A stretch of 64,000 nucleotides of DNA from Saussurea involucrata (GCA_033807775.1 CM066313.1:89289484-89353483); one strand, 5' to 3'; counted from the stretch's first letter, positions 28,597-40,540 are shown. The notes: generated by a model not told the origin, from the sequence alone. Program-made: numbers and translations.

Positions 28597-31032
28597 TGTA
28601 ACGTCCCAAAAATTACAAGGAAATTTAAAATTTTTAAAACATCCATTTCATTATAAAACAACCATAATCTAGTAACTCATGTCTTAAATGAAATTAACGT
28701 CGTTGACTCAAATCGTCAACAAAGTTTATGCAGCGGAAAATTATATAATTAAATTCAAAGGGTTCGAAAGTGAAAATTTAACAATCTTTGATACTCTGCG
28801 TTTGATGTGTGTACGGTCACGCCCGACTGCCGCCCGCACCTGAAATCACAACATATTGGGAAGGGGTAAGCTATAACGCTTAGTGAATCCAACCACACAC
28901 GTAGGTAGCAACCCCACGCACATCGCTAACACCATAGATACAAGCCACCAATTAATTATTACATAAATACTGACCTCGGTCCCACCGAGTACACCAATTA
29001 TATTAATACAAGCTCAGTCCCACCGAGCCCTCGGTCCCACCGAGTAAAGGTAATTGTACTAGCTCAGTCCCACCGAGCCCTCGGTCCCACCGAGCCCCTC
29101 AGTCCCACCGAGGTGTACACACGCATAAATATTCCACATAAGAATTCAACAAATCGTAACCAATTATCACATCCCAATTAATTCATGTAAGCACATAAAT
29201 ACACGTAATAACACGTAACACCCAAAAACAACATGCATGAAATTCCTAACTACGCGTGGTGAGAGAACTCACCTCAAGGCTAAGCAATGTGCTCACGAAT
29301 CGCAACACCAACACGGCAATCTTCTTCACTTTTTCCCACCTAAATACGTATAAAAAGTCAAAGGAAAGTCCCGACCCATAACACGTTTACTAGCTTTCAA
29401 AAGACTAAATATTCCAGCTTTTTATTTAAAAATACGGGTCTGTTCGGGACCTGTTTTACCCCCTTAAAACTGATAAATACAGAAATCAAAATCCATAATT
29501 ACGAAGTTCTAAGTATTACGATTTCAGGGACGTATTGCACGCGTCCTAACGATTTTTCTATAATTTACTATGGACTTTACAAGAATTATTCGCAGAACAG
29601 CGAACAACCGGACCTTTCAGTACAACATGGCAACTTCGCCCTAGCTATGGTCCGAACTGGTCTTTCCGCAAAACAGAGGAAACTTAATAGACTCCGAAAC
29701 GAAACCTTTGGCACCAGTCCCATCCCAAACCGACATTCCAAGCAAAAGTTATGCATAAAACAAAACAGGGACAGAAAGCTGGAAGTTTTTCGGACCAGGC
29801 TGTATAAACAGCCCCATACGGCCCAGCTACAGGCTTAAACAGATTTTCGGCAAAACACGAAAAACTTTCCTGACTCGATTAGTGAACTTCGGCCACCGAT
29901 TTCATTTCAATCCGAGCTACGAGTAAAGAGTTACGGCCACGACAAAACAGTGGCAGAAAATCGTCATTCACATAAAATGACAACTCACCAAACTTGCGAC
30001 CACTTTTTCACCTAGCTAGAGGCTGAACCAGTTTTCCGCTAGAACACGGAAAACGTGACCGACCCCGAACTTGAACCGTGGGTGCCAGTTTCGGCTCAAT
30101 CGGAGTTATGACGGAAAAGTTATGGCCGTCGCAAAAACAGTGACTGAACAATTATTCACATGAAATGATGATTATAAAGAAAACGACGGTTTTATCGAAT
30201 CGGCTTAATCGATTAAGTCACGACTTAAAGGGCTCTATGATTATTAACAGGTCACAGCCACGCACCACCCACTGCCACCTCCGGCACTGGTGGTCGCCGG
30301 TGGCGGCCGGCGGCGGCCCTTCGACGAAACACATAAAACGAGCCGCAAACCACCGTGAAATCCCTACCCTCTCGATCACCTCACCACATGCACATATATG
30401 ACTCACACCACCACCACCCGACACCCAGCCACCACAGTGGCGGCGCTGCCGCTGCCCTTTCGCCGGAAACCAAAAACGAAAACAAAATGTAACGAGAACC
30501 ATACCTTACAACGACGACCCGCAACCGTGCCTGAAATCCCTTCTTCTCGACCTCTCCAACGAAGGACGTTGACACCGGTGGTTCTCCGGCGACCGTGGTG
30601 GCGTTTCTCCGGCGACTTCTCTCTCTCACGTTTTCTTCCTCTCTCGGCTTCTCACACTCACGATCACACTCTCTCGGCCAAAAGAACCAATGAAGAAAAG
30701 GAAACAAACCAAAAACCAAAAGGGGCTGTTTGTCGACGCCGTTTGGAAACCGACGAGAAGAGGAAGAGGGGGGGGGGGGGGGGTCGGTCCCCCTTTCCTT
30801 AGCCGTTCAACCCACTAAACACCCCTCATTTTCCCATTAACCCCTCCTTGATCCCTCCCTTGGCATTTCCGGTCCCTGGTTTTTCGTCATAAACAAAAAG
30901 ATAAGCAAGGTTGCCACGTGTAACATTCGAGGTCCCTCCCTTGACAACTTCCGTTAATTAATCACACTTTAAACGATAATAAAATGAATACCTTAAGAAT
31001 TTTTAAAACCATACCGGGACACGGGCTTTACA
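28597..31032 (-). repeat. Gypsy-A 5' LTR (right end)
   Basis: A 2436-bp LTR, TGTAAAGCCC at 31032 to GTTACA at 28597 on the minus strand. It differs from the middle LTR by scattered substitutions, a GGCGGCC expansion near 30305 and a G run near 30768 of about 17 bases against seven. It contains the six-hairpin array at 28975-29112. Its outer end is followed directly by LARD LTR sequence at 31033. Confidence 0.92.
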
Positions 31033-32140
31033 TGTATATATTTACGTCAAGTAAGCTTGTTTTGGATGGTGGGTTTCCAAGGTAAAGACCTAGTATGGTT
31101 GAACTTGGTAGTTTTAAATGGACTAAAGACCTAGTATGGTTGATGTCTAAGACGAGCTAAAGACCTAGTATGGTTGATGCCGAAGATTGACTAAAGACCT
31201 AGTATGGTTGATGTCAAAGATGGGCTAAAGATATAGTATGATTGATGCCGGAAATGGACTAAAGACCTAGTGTGGTTGATGTCTAAGACGGGCTAACGAC
31301 CTAATATGGTTGATGCCGAAGATGGACTAAAGACCTAGTATGGTTGATGTCATCTGCTTTCCACATCCAATCATCTTACTTATGTTTATTAATTGTGGTT
31401 TAATTTATGTGTTGGCCACATTCGATGAGATCGGATCTCCCCCGTCACCGAAGGGTATTGATTTCGGTATTTTATTTATTCGCATTGTTGAGGTTATATT
31501 ATATGCATGCATATTGTTTTCCATGATTGATGGACGGATTTATGTCACATCCTTGTTGGATGTTTTAACTATTGGAGTTTTATTCGCAGTGGCGATTATT
31601 TGAGATATTATTATTATTAATTCACTCTTGATGGGAGTTTTGGATTTGAGTCCTTTGCAGAGAAACGATTTTCATTGGAAGCTTTCCTCCCAGAAGTTGC
31701 GTGCGTTTGGAAAATGGGTTGTCGATGTCTTTTATACAAACCCTTTTAGAAAATCATTTATAAAGTTGAAGTTGTTGATTTATCAAATGATTTGCTCATG
31801 ATGTAAACTCTTGAACTCACTAGGCGTTAGCCTAACCGTTTTAATTGTCGGCATGTGCAACAGGTTCAGGTTGGGAATAGCTTTAGCTACACTGTGAAGT
31901 GATGCGTGCTAGTAGAGTGCACGAGGAGTGAGATGCTTAACGAAGTCTTTCGCATTTGTTGGGATTAGCAACTGGTACTTGGGTTAAGTAACACCCGCCT
32001 TGAGTTGTTAGTTGTTTAATTCGTGAGGTTTAAACTTTGAGGTATTTTTAAGGATGATGTGTAGAAGTCATTATATCATCTTTTAGTTTAATTTACTAAA
32101 ATTAAAGTTAGTTGCTCATTCAAAATTTGAGGGTGTTACA
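31033..32140 (+). repeat. LARD 5' LTR, second part
   Basis: Matches 37395-38502 of the 3' LTR, from TGTATATATTTACG to GGGTGTTACA. It includes the 34-bp minisatellite (31083-31350). An 87-codon hydrophobic open frame (31340-31603) has a counterpart in the 3' LTR (37702-37965). It has no recognised domain and is probably chance preservation between two young LTR copies. Confidence 0.88.
31083..31350 (+). repeat. 34-bp minisatellite in the LARD LTR
   Basis: About eight units built on TAAAGACCTAGTATGGTTGA plus an alternating variable part (TGTCTAAGACGGGC or TGCCGAAGATGGAC). The same array is in the 3' LTR (37445-37712), so it predates insertion. Confidence 0.9.
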
Positions 32141-32143
32141 AGT

Positions 32144-32155
32144 TGGTATCAGAGC
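32144..32155 (+). other. LARD primer binding site
   Basis: TGGTATCAGAGC three bases after the 5' LTR end. It fixes the plus orientation of the element. Confidence 0.9.
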
Positions 32156-35100
32156 GTAAGTTTGAGAGAATTAGGTGTTGATTGTTGGATACCTAAACTC
32201 AAACTAGCATTGTTTTAAGTGATTGAGAGCGAGATTGAACCATTAGACACTCTAAGATAAGATATTCGGACGTTGTTGAGGTTACTAGAAGCGAGAAGTC
32301 ACGACATGAGTAGCAAGGGTGATCATGTACGGTACGTTCATAATTGCACTTGGCCAGTGTTAGGGTGAACCTACCGGTTATATGAGAGTACTTGGACGAC
32401 TCTAGCGTGATGACCGTTGGGGGTAGTAAAGGAGTTCTAAGCGAATAGTCGTTAGAAGAGGTTGACGACTTTAGCATTTGCCATTTGGAGTGGCGGTAAA
32501 CATGATTAGTTGTATTAAGAAGACCAGTGTGGTCGGACTTGATAGTTGGATTGGAGCCGTAGGCTTATTGAATTGACTTGATTCGAAGAGAAATGTGGGG
32601 TTAGTCTCGATGTGACTTTCCACTTTGCGTTAAGATGTGTGAATACCCGGATGACAATAGTGTGATCGGAGTAACTGGAAGAATGCGACCTGGACGTTGA
32701 GTGCCGACAAAATGCATGCACGAAATTTATTTGTTTTTAAAATAAATTGCATTGATTATTTCTTATGTTTTAAATCGTCGGATGGACGGTACTACTAAAT
32801 CTTGGAAAAGTTTGACATACGCAAGAGTTTTAGACCATGATTTTGGAACATGCAAGAAATTATTTTACGACAGGCGGTTAAGGACTTGGTAGGGATTTAT
32901 TTTATTCCTTGTGGTTGTCCACAACTACTTTCGGATATTGTGATGTCCATGTTTTTAATGTCGTTTATGATTTTGGATAAGTAACCGCGACTTGCGACCT
33001 TAACATTGGATCTCCTCCACATGTGTTAAGGTTTGGACGGAGAGTTACATTCCCTTGTTTTAGTGTTGATCTTTAATGGGAATTTCAATTTTTGCGAGTC
33101 TTGACGAAAGGGTGTCGTTTTATTTTGTGTTGCAACAAAAAAGGAGGTTTTATGATTTGTATGATTTGATCATAGCGTGGTTTTAGGCGAGTTGTTTATT
33201 GAAAAACGAAGATTTTGACACCATTTAATTGGTTTGATGCTGTTGAATTCCATTGAGTTTTATGGAAGCTTTGTAGTATGACCGAGTTTCGGTTACGATG
33301 TTTTGCGGTGCATGGGTGACACTTTATTGCGTGCATAACTTGAATGTTTGTGTGCGTTAGTACATGGGTTTGAGTGAGTTATGCGCCCCGTGCGAATTTA
33401 GTTGAAATTATGTTTCATAACGTTTTGCATCAAAAAGAGTGGTTTTGGAGTTTTGATGCCGCATGGCTTCTCCTTTGAAAATTGTGGTAGCATAATTGTT
33501 GCAATTTGTTAGATGTGCAAATTAGTTTATATGTGGCGTGAGTAATGCATATAAGAGTATCATGATAGTACATCTCTAATGTTCTGTTTTATGCACTCTC
33601 ATTTGTTGGCATTGTTGATATTCTTTCTCACGCATGCACTATATTAATTCATTGACATGAATAGATTTATAGCCACTATTTTGAGACGGTAGTGTGCATC
33701 GCTTGTGCGGTTTAAGGCTTGAAGATGACTTGAGTTGTGTTATGTGTTAATCAAATTATGTGCACATATTGTTTTATGAGGTTTTGAGGAACAACACATT
33801 GAGGTGTGCGAGTCTGGTCAAAAGATTTTATTCACTTGACATTATACGACTGAATGCGAAGTTTTGAAATTTGAGTTAATGAATTTTTACTTTGAAAAAT
33901 TGTAATGACTATCTGGTATGTGTTATACCATTTCAGAGTGACTATTAAGAAAGTACTGCAGATTGGCATGCAAAGTTTTGATTCGAGATTTCTTTTCGAT
34001 GTTTAAACCGATATATCCAAATGATGAAAATATCCTGTTATTGATTTGAAAACTGGGAGATGGCCCGGACCATGTTGTGTTTTAACCAAGGTGTGTAGAT
34101 GATTTGCTTCGTTCTACGTGAACAAAACTGACGCATGCGAAGTTATTAATGAATTACAATTCATGTCGTTTTATGGTTAAGGAGAGAATTTTAGAAATTG
34201 ATGTCATGTAAATCCTTCTTTTGAAGTTCGTATAAACTCGCTGCTGGCCACTATTTTAAAGTTGGAGTTTACCTTGTGCATGTGGCATGAGTAAATCAGT
34301 GAGGGGACCCTAATGGTTCATTTTAAAGGTTGGCGAGTACGTTTTTACGTTTCGGTAGTAAACTGATTTATGACGAAAAAGTTTTCAAAAATGATTTTTC
34401 ATATGTGGGACGAGTATGTCCATGGTTGTGCATCCTCTAGCTGAGTAGTGGCAAGTTTTTGTACGTATATGATGTTAGTATAAAAACTTTTGTGTTGAAA
34501 AATCTAGTGAAAACTTTATTGGCATATTTATTGAGCATGTCACTTGAAAACCTTGAACTCTTTAGGCTTAGTGAAATTAAGCGACCCCAGTTGAGGGTGA
34601 GGGCGTGTAGAACCATTCGATGAAAGATTGGGTTTCTAACGCATGTGACTGTCGTGGTTCGTATGATGTCGTTTGCGGGACGAATCATTTCTTGTGGGCA
34701 ACAAAAAGGTGGGACTTGCAGTGTCCCTCGTTAGTGCGTTGGTAACCGTTCACTTCGGCAACCTTGTCTTGGGTTGTCGGTGTTGCGTGAAAGTCATGCA
34801 GGACCCTTTAGACCGTGGGAATGACTATGGATTTGTGAAACTATTTGAGGAATGAAACTCGCGTGGGGAGCTCTGTGATGAGTCGAGTTTTGGGTGGTGT
34901 GACTAGGTGTCAACTTTTGGAGTTCGAGGCCAAGGACCACTAGTGTCATTGGAGAGTGTAGCCCAATTTTAATAAATGGTAGTATCGGTTATGATGAACT
35001 TAAGTTCGATTGTGATGAATGGTTTAGCGGGATGACCCTCTTCTTGTGGTAAAAGAATCTGTCGACTAAATGATCGGAGTTAGACGTGTTTTGGGAATGG

Positions 35101-35550
35101 TGTAACTGATAAGTCAGTGACGACCGTCGGTATTGGAGTCTAGTGGGACTCGTTAGAGGTAAGTGCCGGTTTGGCAGTGGGAACCTTAGATTTGGAGGTT
35201 CGTTGGTTTTAGATGTAATCAAACCTTGGGCTAACTGGAAGGAATTAAGAGCGTGTGGACACAGATTGATTTAGAGACGGGATCCGTCGTCGGGGAAGTA
35301 TGGAACACCTAAGGTTGGGAGATGATCGAAGCCTAATGTATATAAGCTGCTTTAGTAAGTTAAACATTACTCGAATGTAAGCGGGATGAGCTTAAGGGGA
35401 CACTAGGTGTCGGTACCGTTTCATAGACTTTCCGGACAGTTCGGTAAAGTAGGGCATTTTGAATCTCAGTTGGAAACTGAGTGGACTTGAACATGCTTAA
35501 GCTAAGTAACCGTTGGAAGTGTGAGAATTAGATTTCGAAGACGAAATCTC
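32156..35550 (+). other. LARD internal region, non-coding
   Basis: About 3.4 kb with no open frame of meaningful length and no retrotransposon protein motif on either strand. At 35531-35547 GATTTCG-AAGA-CGAAATC, a short palindrome, could encode D-F-E-D-E-I, the conserved Tekay polyprotein end, in front of the polypurine tract. No captured host gene recognised. Confidence 0.75.
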
Positions 35551-35568
35551 TTTTAAGGTTGGGAGGAT
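35551..35568 (+). other. LARD polypurine tract
   Basis: TTTTAAGGTTGGGAGGAT directly before the 3' LTR; weaker than the G5 tracts of the autonomous elements here. Confidence 0.7.
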
Positions 35569-38502
35569 TGTAACACCCAGAATTTTATTAAGGTGCAGGT
35601 TTAACGTTGGGGAGAAGTGTACGAAGAAGCTCAGCAAATCGAGTTCATTCGGGACAAAAGTCGAGCCTTGGTACCTTCTGGGCGATAGTGCCCTGCGATA
35701 GTGACAATGTCACTATCGCCGTGTCATAGTCGCGGGGAAGCTGAGACCCCCTCGGTACATCCTCAGCGAGAGTGCCTCGCGATAGTGACCATGTCACTAT
35801 CGCCATGTCACAATCGCTCGCTATGTCTGAGAGTTTAAAATCGGGTTCTTGGCTTATTTCTCATTTGTTACTTCACCACTCCACCTCCTATCTCTCTCTA
35901 AACGAACCCTAACCCCAAAGTCGGATTTTGAAGCTTTCTTGGTGCCTTTCACTACATAGAAGAGTGATTCTTCATCTCCTAGCTAAGATTTGGTGATCAA
36001 GGGTTAGAGTTCTTCATCTCTCTCCCATTTTTGTGAGATTTCTTCACCTTCCAGAGTTTTACCTAACCCTCTCCTAAACCTTTCCTTTCTTTAGATGAAA
36101 TGAAGAATGAGGCTCACTTTGGTAACACTAGAAGTGTTTGGTTGGTAGATTCACTTGATGGTTGAGGTAATCTTCTCTTCTCTTCATTTTGGAAATTAGG
36201 GTTTTGATCTATTAGTGATTTTGGGTGTAATATGTTGGGGGATAAATATTTATGGTTGGAAACTTATCGATTTAGGTTTTGGAAGATTTAGACTTGAAGA
36301 TTCAGACTTCTTCAAAGGAGCATACGTATGGGAAAATCTAGATTTAGCTTAATCTAGCGAGGTGAGTTCAAGTTGCTTTGTGAAAACTTTGTACATGATA
36401 AAATGTGTGTTTTAAAGTATTTGCGTGCTTTATGTGAAATTATCTCTTGTTGAGTTATTTGGTGGGTTTTGATTTAATCAAAGTGTTGAGCTTTACAAAT
36501 CTTGTAAAACACCCACACTTGGGTATTTTGAGTGATTGATGAATAAATCACGAGTGAAAGAGGTTTTGTTAAATTATTGCATAAGTGAAGATTATTTGGT
36601 CAAAATATACTTTTAGTGTTTTGTGATTATACGGTAACTATGATGTGTTACATTTTAAAGTGTGAACATGTGGGTTAGGGATTTTGGTCAATCCGACCAT
36701 ATGAATATTTTGAGAGTTATAAACCTTTCATTTTGGTGCCGAAGGCCAATTGAAGAATTAAAAGAGTAAAGAGTTTGAGTAACGATGTATTTTGGTTTAT
36801 GTAACCGTGTGAGTGACACGTATTTAACTAAGCGATTATTTTGGCCTTTAAAGGCTTGATTTATACTCAAATGAGTCTTTTGAGTGTTTGCCGGTTTTGG
36901 TGATTCGAGGTGGAGTCTTGGGTGTGTTATATGCTTAATTGTATTTTATTTGAATACATGCATGTTTAAGTGTTGGTCTTGTGTGTGAAGACCGTTTGAT
37001 GATTTTGTATTCTTAGTACCTTTGGGACTAATGAATCTCAGTGAATTATATGCATTGTTGAGTTATGAAAGAGTTGCACATATACGTATACATGTAGCTG
37101 CATATGTGATTTGACTTCATTGGGAAGGTGACGATGGAGGGGTTGTGAGATTATCATGCCTCAGAGCGTGTGTTGCATGATGTGAGTTAGATGCATTTCA
37201 TTTGCATGAATTGACATTGATAAATGATCATTAGATCTTTTGAGCAGAGGGCTCTATTTTGGACTCGGTTGAGTCTCGAGGGCATTCACCCGATTTTTAA
37301 TAAGCTCGACGTGGGCTTGGGGGTTGAGTTGCATGAATTGCATTATATTTGATGCTTACATGATTTGAATGCTTTAGTTATTCTTTTGGGGTCATGTATA
37401 TATTTACGTCAAGTAAGCTTGTTTTGGATGGTGGGTTTCCAAGGTAAAGACCTAGTATGGTTGAACTTGGTAGTTTTAAATGGACTAAAGACCTAGTATG
37501 GTTGATGTCTAAGACGGGCTAAAGACCTAGTATGGTTGGTGCCGAAGATTGACTAAAGACCTAGTATGGTTGATGTCAAAGATGGGCTAAAGATCTAGTA
37601 TGATTGATGCCGGAAATGGACTAAAGACCTAGTGTGGTTGATGTCTACGACGGGCTAAAGACCTAGTATGGTTGATGCCGAAGATGGACTAAAGACCTTG
37701 TATGGTTGATGTCATCTGCTTTCCACATCCAACCAGCTTACTTACGTTTATTAATTGTGGTTTAATTTATGTGTTGGCTACATTCGATGAGATCGGGTCT
37801 CCCCCGTCACCGAAGGATATTGATTTTGGTATTTTATTTATTCGCATTGTTGAGGTTATATTATATGCATGCGGATTGTTTTCCATGATTGATGGACGGA
37901 TTTATGTCACATCCTTGTTGTATGTTTTAACTATTGGAGTTTTATTCGCAGTGGCAATTATTTGAGATATTATTATTATTAATTCACTCTTGATGGGAGT
38001 TTTGGATTTGAGTCCTTTGCAGAGAAACGATTTTCATTGGGAGCTTTCCTCCCAGAAGTTGTGTGCGTTTGGAAAATGGGTTGTCGATGTCTTTTATACA
38101 AACCCTTTTAGAAAATCATTTATAAAGTTGAAGTTGTTAATTTATCAAATGATTTGCTCATGATGTAAACTCTTGAACTCACTAGGCGTTAATCTAACCG
38201 TTTTATTTGTCGGCATGTGCAACATGTTCAGGTTGGGAATAACTTTAGCTACACTGTGAAGTGATGAGTGCTAGTAGAGTACACGAGGAGTGAGATGCTT
38301 AACGAAGTCTTTCGCATTTGTTGGGATTAGCAATTGGTACTTGGGTTAAGTAACACCCGCCTTGAGTTGTTAGTTGTTTAATTCGTGAGGTTTAAACTTT
38401 GAGGTATTTTTAAGGATGATGTGTAGAAGTCATTATATCATCTTTTAGTTTAATTTACTGAAATTAAAGTTAGTTGCTCATTCAAATTTTGAGGGTGTTA
38501 CA
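35569..38502 (+). repeat. LARD 3' LTR (complete, 2934 bp)
   Basis: TGTAACACCC to GGGTGTTACA, with hairpins at 35695-35719 and 35779-35803 and the 34-bp minisatellite. It is followed by TAGGC and the LINE. It serves as the reference for the broken 5' LTR. The termini are the same as those of Gypsy-B. Confidence 0.93.
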
Positions 38503-38507
38503 TAGGC

Positions 38508-38674
38508 TGTCCAATTTGCCTATTTCCCGACCTCTAGGTTCTCTCCTCCACCTCCACATCCACCTCCATGAACCATCCCTCCATGAGCCTCTATCTCGCA
38601 CTTTTGCTTCTTGTTTCGATTCCAACCTAAAGAGACGTCTGAATTCCTCTTTAAGTGGGGTTGCTCCTACCATC
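38508..38674 (-). mobile_element. LINE 5' part, displaced 36 kb from its tail
   Basis: The minus-strand reading reaches a W-x-R-E-P-R-G-R-E-I-G-K-L-D-S-L motif, typical of the plant LINE region just before the zinc-binding domain. Its end abuts the LTR element whose other end abuts the LINE at 2664; the five bases TAGGC are present on both sides. Together the parts give about 1.03 kb of LINE. At the outer end ATTATACCAT (38675-38684) matches ATTATAACAT (1791-1800) in nine of ten bases, a plausible LINE target duplication, so the element appears 5'-truncated at insertion. Confidence 0.75.
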
Positions 38675-38684
38675 ATTATACCAT

Positions 38685-39540
38685 CATTAATATTAATTAT
38701 TAAATATTTATTATTAACTATTACTAGTATTAATATTAATAAAAAATTATTAATTATATATTAATGTTATTTTTTAATTATTTAAAATTATTGTTAAGCA
38801 TATCAATTATTTTTATATTTTTTAATATTAATCAATACATTTTAATTATCAATTGCTATTATTTTTATTTTTATTATTATTCAATTATTTATTTTTATTC
38901 ATATTATACGTAATAGTTATTTAACCTCAGATCATCGTACGCCTCAGTGATTTGCATGGTCAAGTTTTTTTCAATGTTTTAGTTCTTGATTCGGTTGTAT
39001 CTATGCTATCTTATAAACCATCTTGTTAAAAATCTTAAAGTCTTAGTCTTAAAAGTCTTAATTACTACCTTTAATGCACTATGTACATCTATCTTATGCA
39101 CAAAATTAAAAAAAATGTCTTAATTATAACTTGAAAAGCATATGGTATAACTTCTTATTGCAAGGATTTTCAAACAGGCCCATACCTAAGGTACAACCCA
39201 TGCTTTCCTCTTATTCACGTCTGAGCCCATGCTTTCGTCTATGAAGAACCAGAAACGTGAATTCTTCCTGAAACTAGATTCCTTCTACCTACTACTTGTT
39301 GGGTCCCAAGATGAAGAGGTAAACCCTCCTTCGTTGTCACGTTCTTAAAAGCTATCTCCCTGAAGTCTCTGGGATCACCTCTTTTTCATTGTCACTGCAC
39401 GTGCTTCTTCTGGTATGGTTCGATTTATACTTCTATCTTCTCCATTTTTTTTCTTTGAGTTCCTTTTATCTTTTCGTTTATGATTCTTTTCATTCAACGT
39501 AGGATTCGATTTAGGGTATGGTTTGATTTACAGTATTGTT
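38685..39540. other. AT-rich spacer between the LINE and Copia-B
   Basis: The first 250 bp (to about 38930) are almost pure A/T with ATTAATATTAATT-like phrases. The rest is ordinary intergenic-looking sequence with no open frame or recognised element. A phrase GATTCGATTTAGGGTATGG near 39503 resembles GGTTCGATTTATAC upstream of it. No gene supported. Confidence 0.5.
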
Positions 39541-40496
39541 TGTTGGGTCACCAAGATTTGAAATTGACTCACCGATGCTTTTCCCTATATCTTACTTAGA
39601 ATATTTAGCATGATTCTTTAAATGACTTGTACAAAATAGCAACTGTTCGGTGAAGTCGAAGATCAACCGAAACCAAGCTTGAAGAGACTCTCTTTGCGGA
39701 TTTAAGAAGACTCTTCTCAAAATACATACAAGTCATTGTCCACCGATTGTGTCTTCACACATCGGTGGACATCCTCTCCACCGATTATGTGTTCACAAAT
39801 CGGTGGACTTCATCCCCACCGATTGTGTTTTCACACATCGGCCATAATCATCCCACCGATAAGGATGCTCAAATCGGTGGGATCTTTGTGTAAATGGTTT
39901 TCCTTGCAGATGATTTCAATGTCCATTGTCAATTATATCGGTGGAACACCTTCGGTGTGATTGCCTTGGAATACACATCAAGAAGATCATTTATTATGGG
40001 ACAATATCCTTTGCCAGGTAAAAGTGACTATTTGTCGTTTTATCCACTTTCAGCTAAAGTCCCTTTCAGCATGGGTTCTATTCCTTGTACCAAGGAAAAT
40101 GTGATAATGACATATCAACTTTTCAAAAGTCTACTGGTACGAATCAAGTGTCCTGAAGACAGGTGTCCCAAGCATTTAATGCTCACCTCACTATAAAAGG
40201 AAGTAGAAGGCTCCCATGCAAACTACGCTTTCTGGATATCTCTCTTAGTGCAAGAAATCTCCATATTGCTTAAAACTTCATAACTTTGTTCTAAGTGTTC
40301 TTAGTTGTTTTGTTTAGTATACTTTGTGCAAGATTGTTAGAATAGTTTATCTGTTCTTTTCCGCAACAGTCTTTATTTTCTATGTGTAATTCTTGTTGAA
40401 GATTTTTAAATAATAGAATTAAAATTGTGAAAATTTTGAGTATTGTATTCAACCCCCCCATTCTACAATACTTGTTATAGCCATCTGGGACTAACA
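39541..40496 (+). repeat. Copia-B 5' LTR with CCACCGAT hairpins
   Basis: A 956-bp LTR, TGTTGGGTCACC to GGGACTAACA. Four inverted CCACCGAT/ATCGGTGG pairs lie at 39740-39768, 39778-39806, 39816-39841 (partial) and 39852-39881. A CACTATAAAAGG TATA-like box is near 40190. Confidence 0.92.
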
Positions 40497-40498
40497 AG

Positions 40499-40510
40499 TG
40501 GTATCAGAGC
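40499..40510 (+). other. Copia-B primer binding site
   Basis: TGGTATCAGAGC two bases after the LTR, the same as in Copia-A. Confidence 0.92.
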
Positions 40511-40540
40511 AGAAAGTTTAACTCATAAACTTGATCTGCG

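Larger units (their letters stand above)
6681..31032 (-). mobile_element. Gypsy-A: Tekay/Del-like chromovirus with a tandem partial copy
   Basis: On the minus strand from right to left: LTR (31032-28597), primer site, gag-protease-reverse transcriptase (27796-25758, resuming 13846), RNase H, integrase with chromodomain-like tail (to 11327), polypurine tract, LTR (11309-8895), then a second primer site and a second gag that stops at 6681. So the array is LTR-internal-LTR-partial internal. Copia-A interrupts reverse transcriptase. The right end abuts LARD LTR sequence at 31033. The left target duplication is lost, because the second internal region is truncated and adjoins the kinase block. Lineage is inferred from gag, integrase GPY motif and tail. 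Confidence 0.85.
2665..38502 (+). mobile_element. LARD-like non-autonomous LTR retrotransposon with nested insertions
   Basis: The element runs TGTAACACCC to GGGTGTTACA, with a primer site at 32144 and a polypurine tract before 35569, so it is in plus orientation. Its own DNA is a 5' LTR (2665-4878 plus 31033-32140), an internal region of 3.4 kb (32141-35568) and a 3' LTR (35569-38502). The internal region has no gag, protease, reverse transcriptase or integrase, so it must be moved by proteins of another element. Near the polypurine tract a short phrase encoding D-F-E-D-E-I survives, the usual C-terminus of Tekay/Del polyproteins, which suggests derivation from that lineage. The 5' LTR has received a solo Copia LTR, a kinase-bearing block and Gypsy-A. 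The two LTRs differ at roughly ten sites in the first 340 bp, so it is older than its guests. Confidence 0.85.

Noticed and set aside
31340..31603. 87-codon hydrophobic open frame in the LARD LTR, with partner at 37702-37965
   Set aside because: Two LTRs share ancestry, so a shared open frame is weak evidence; no motif and no sensible start context.
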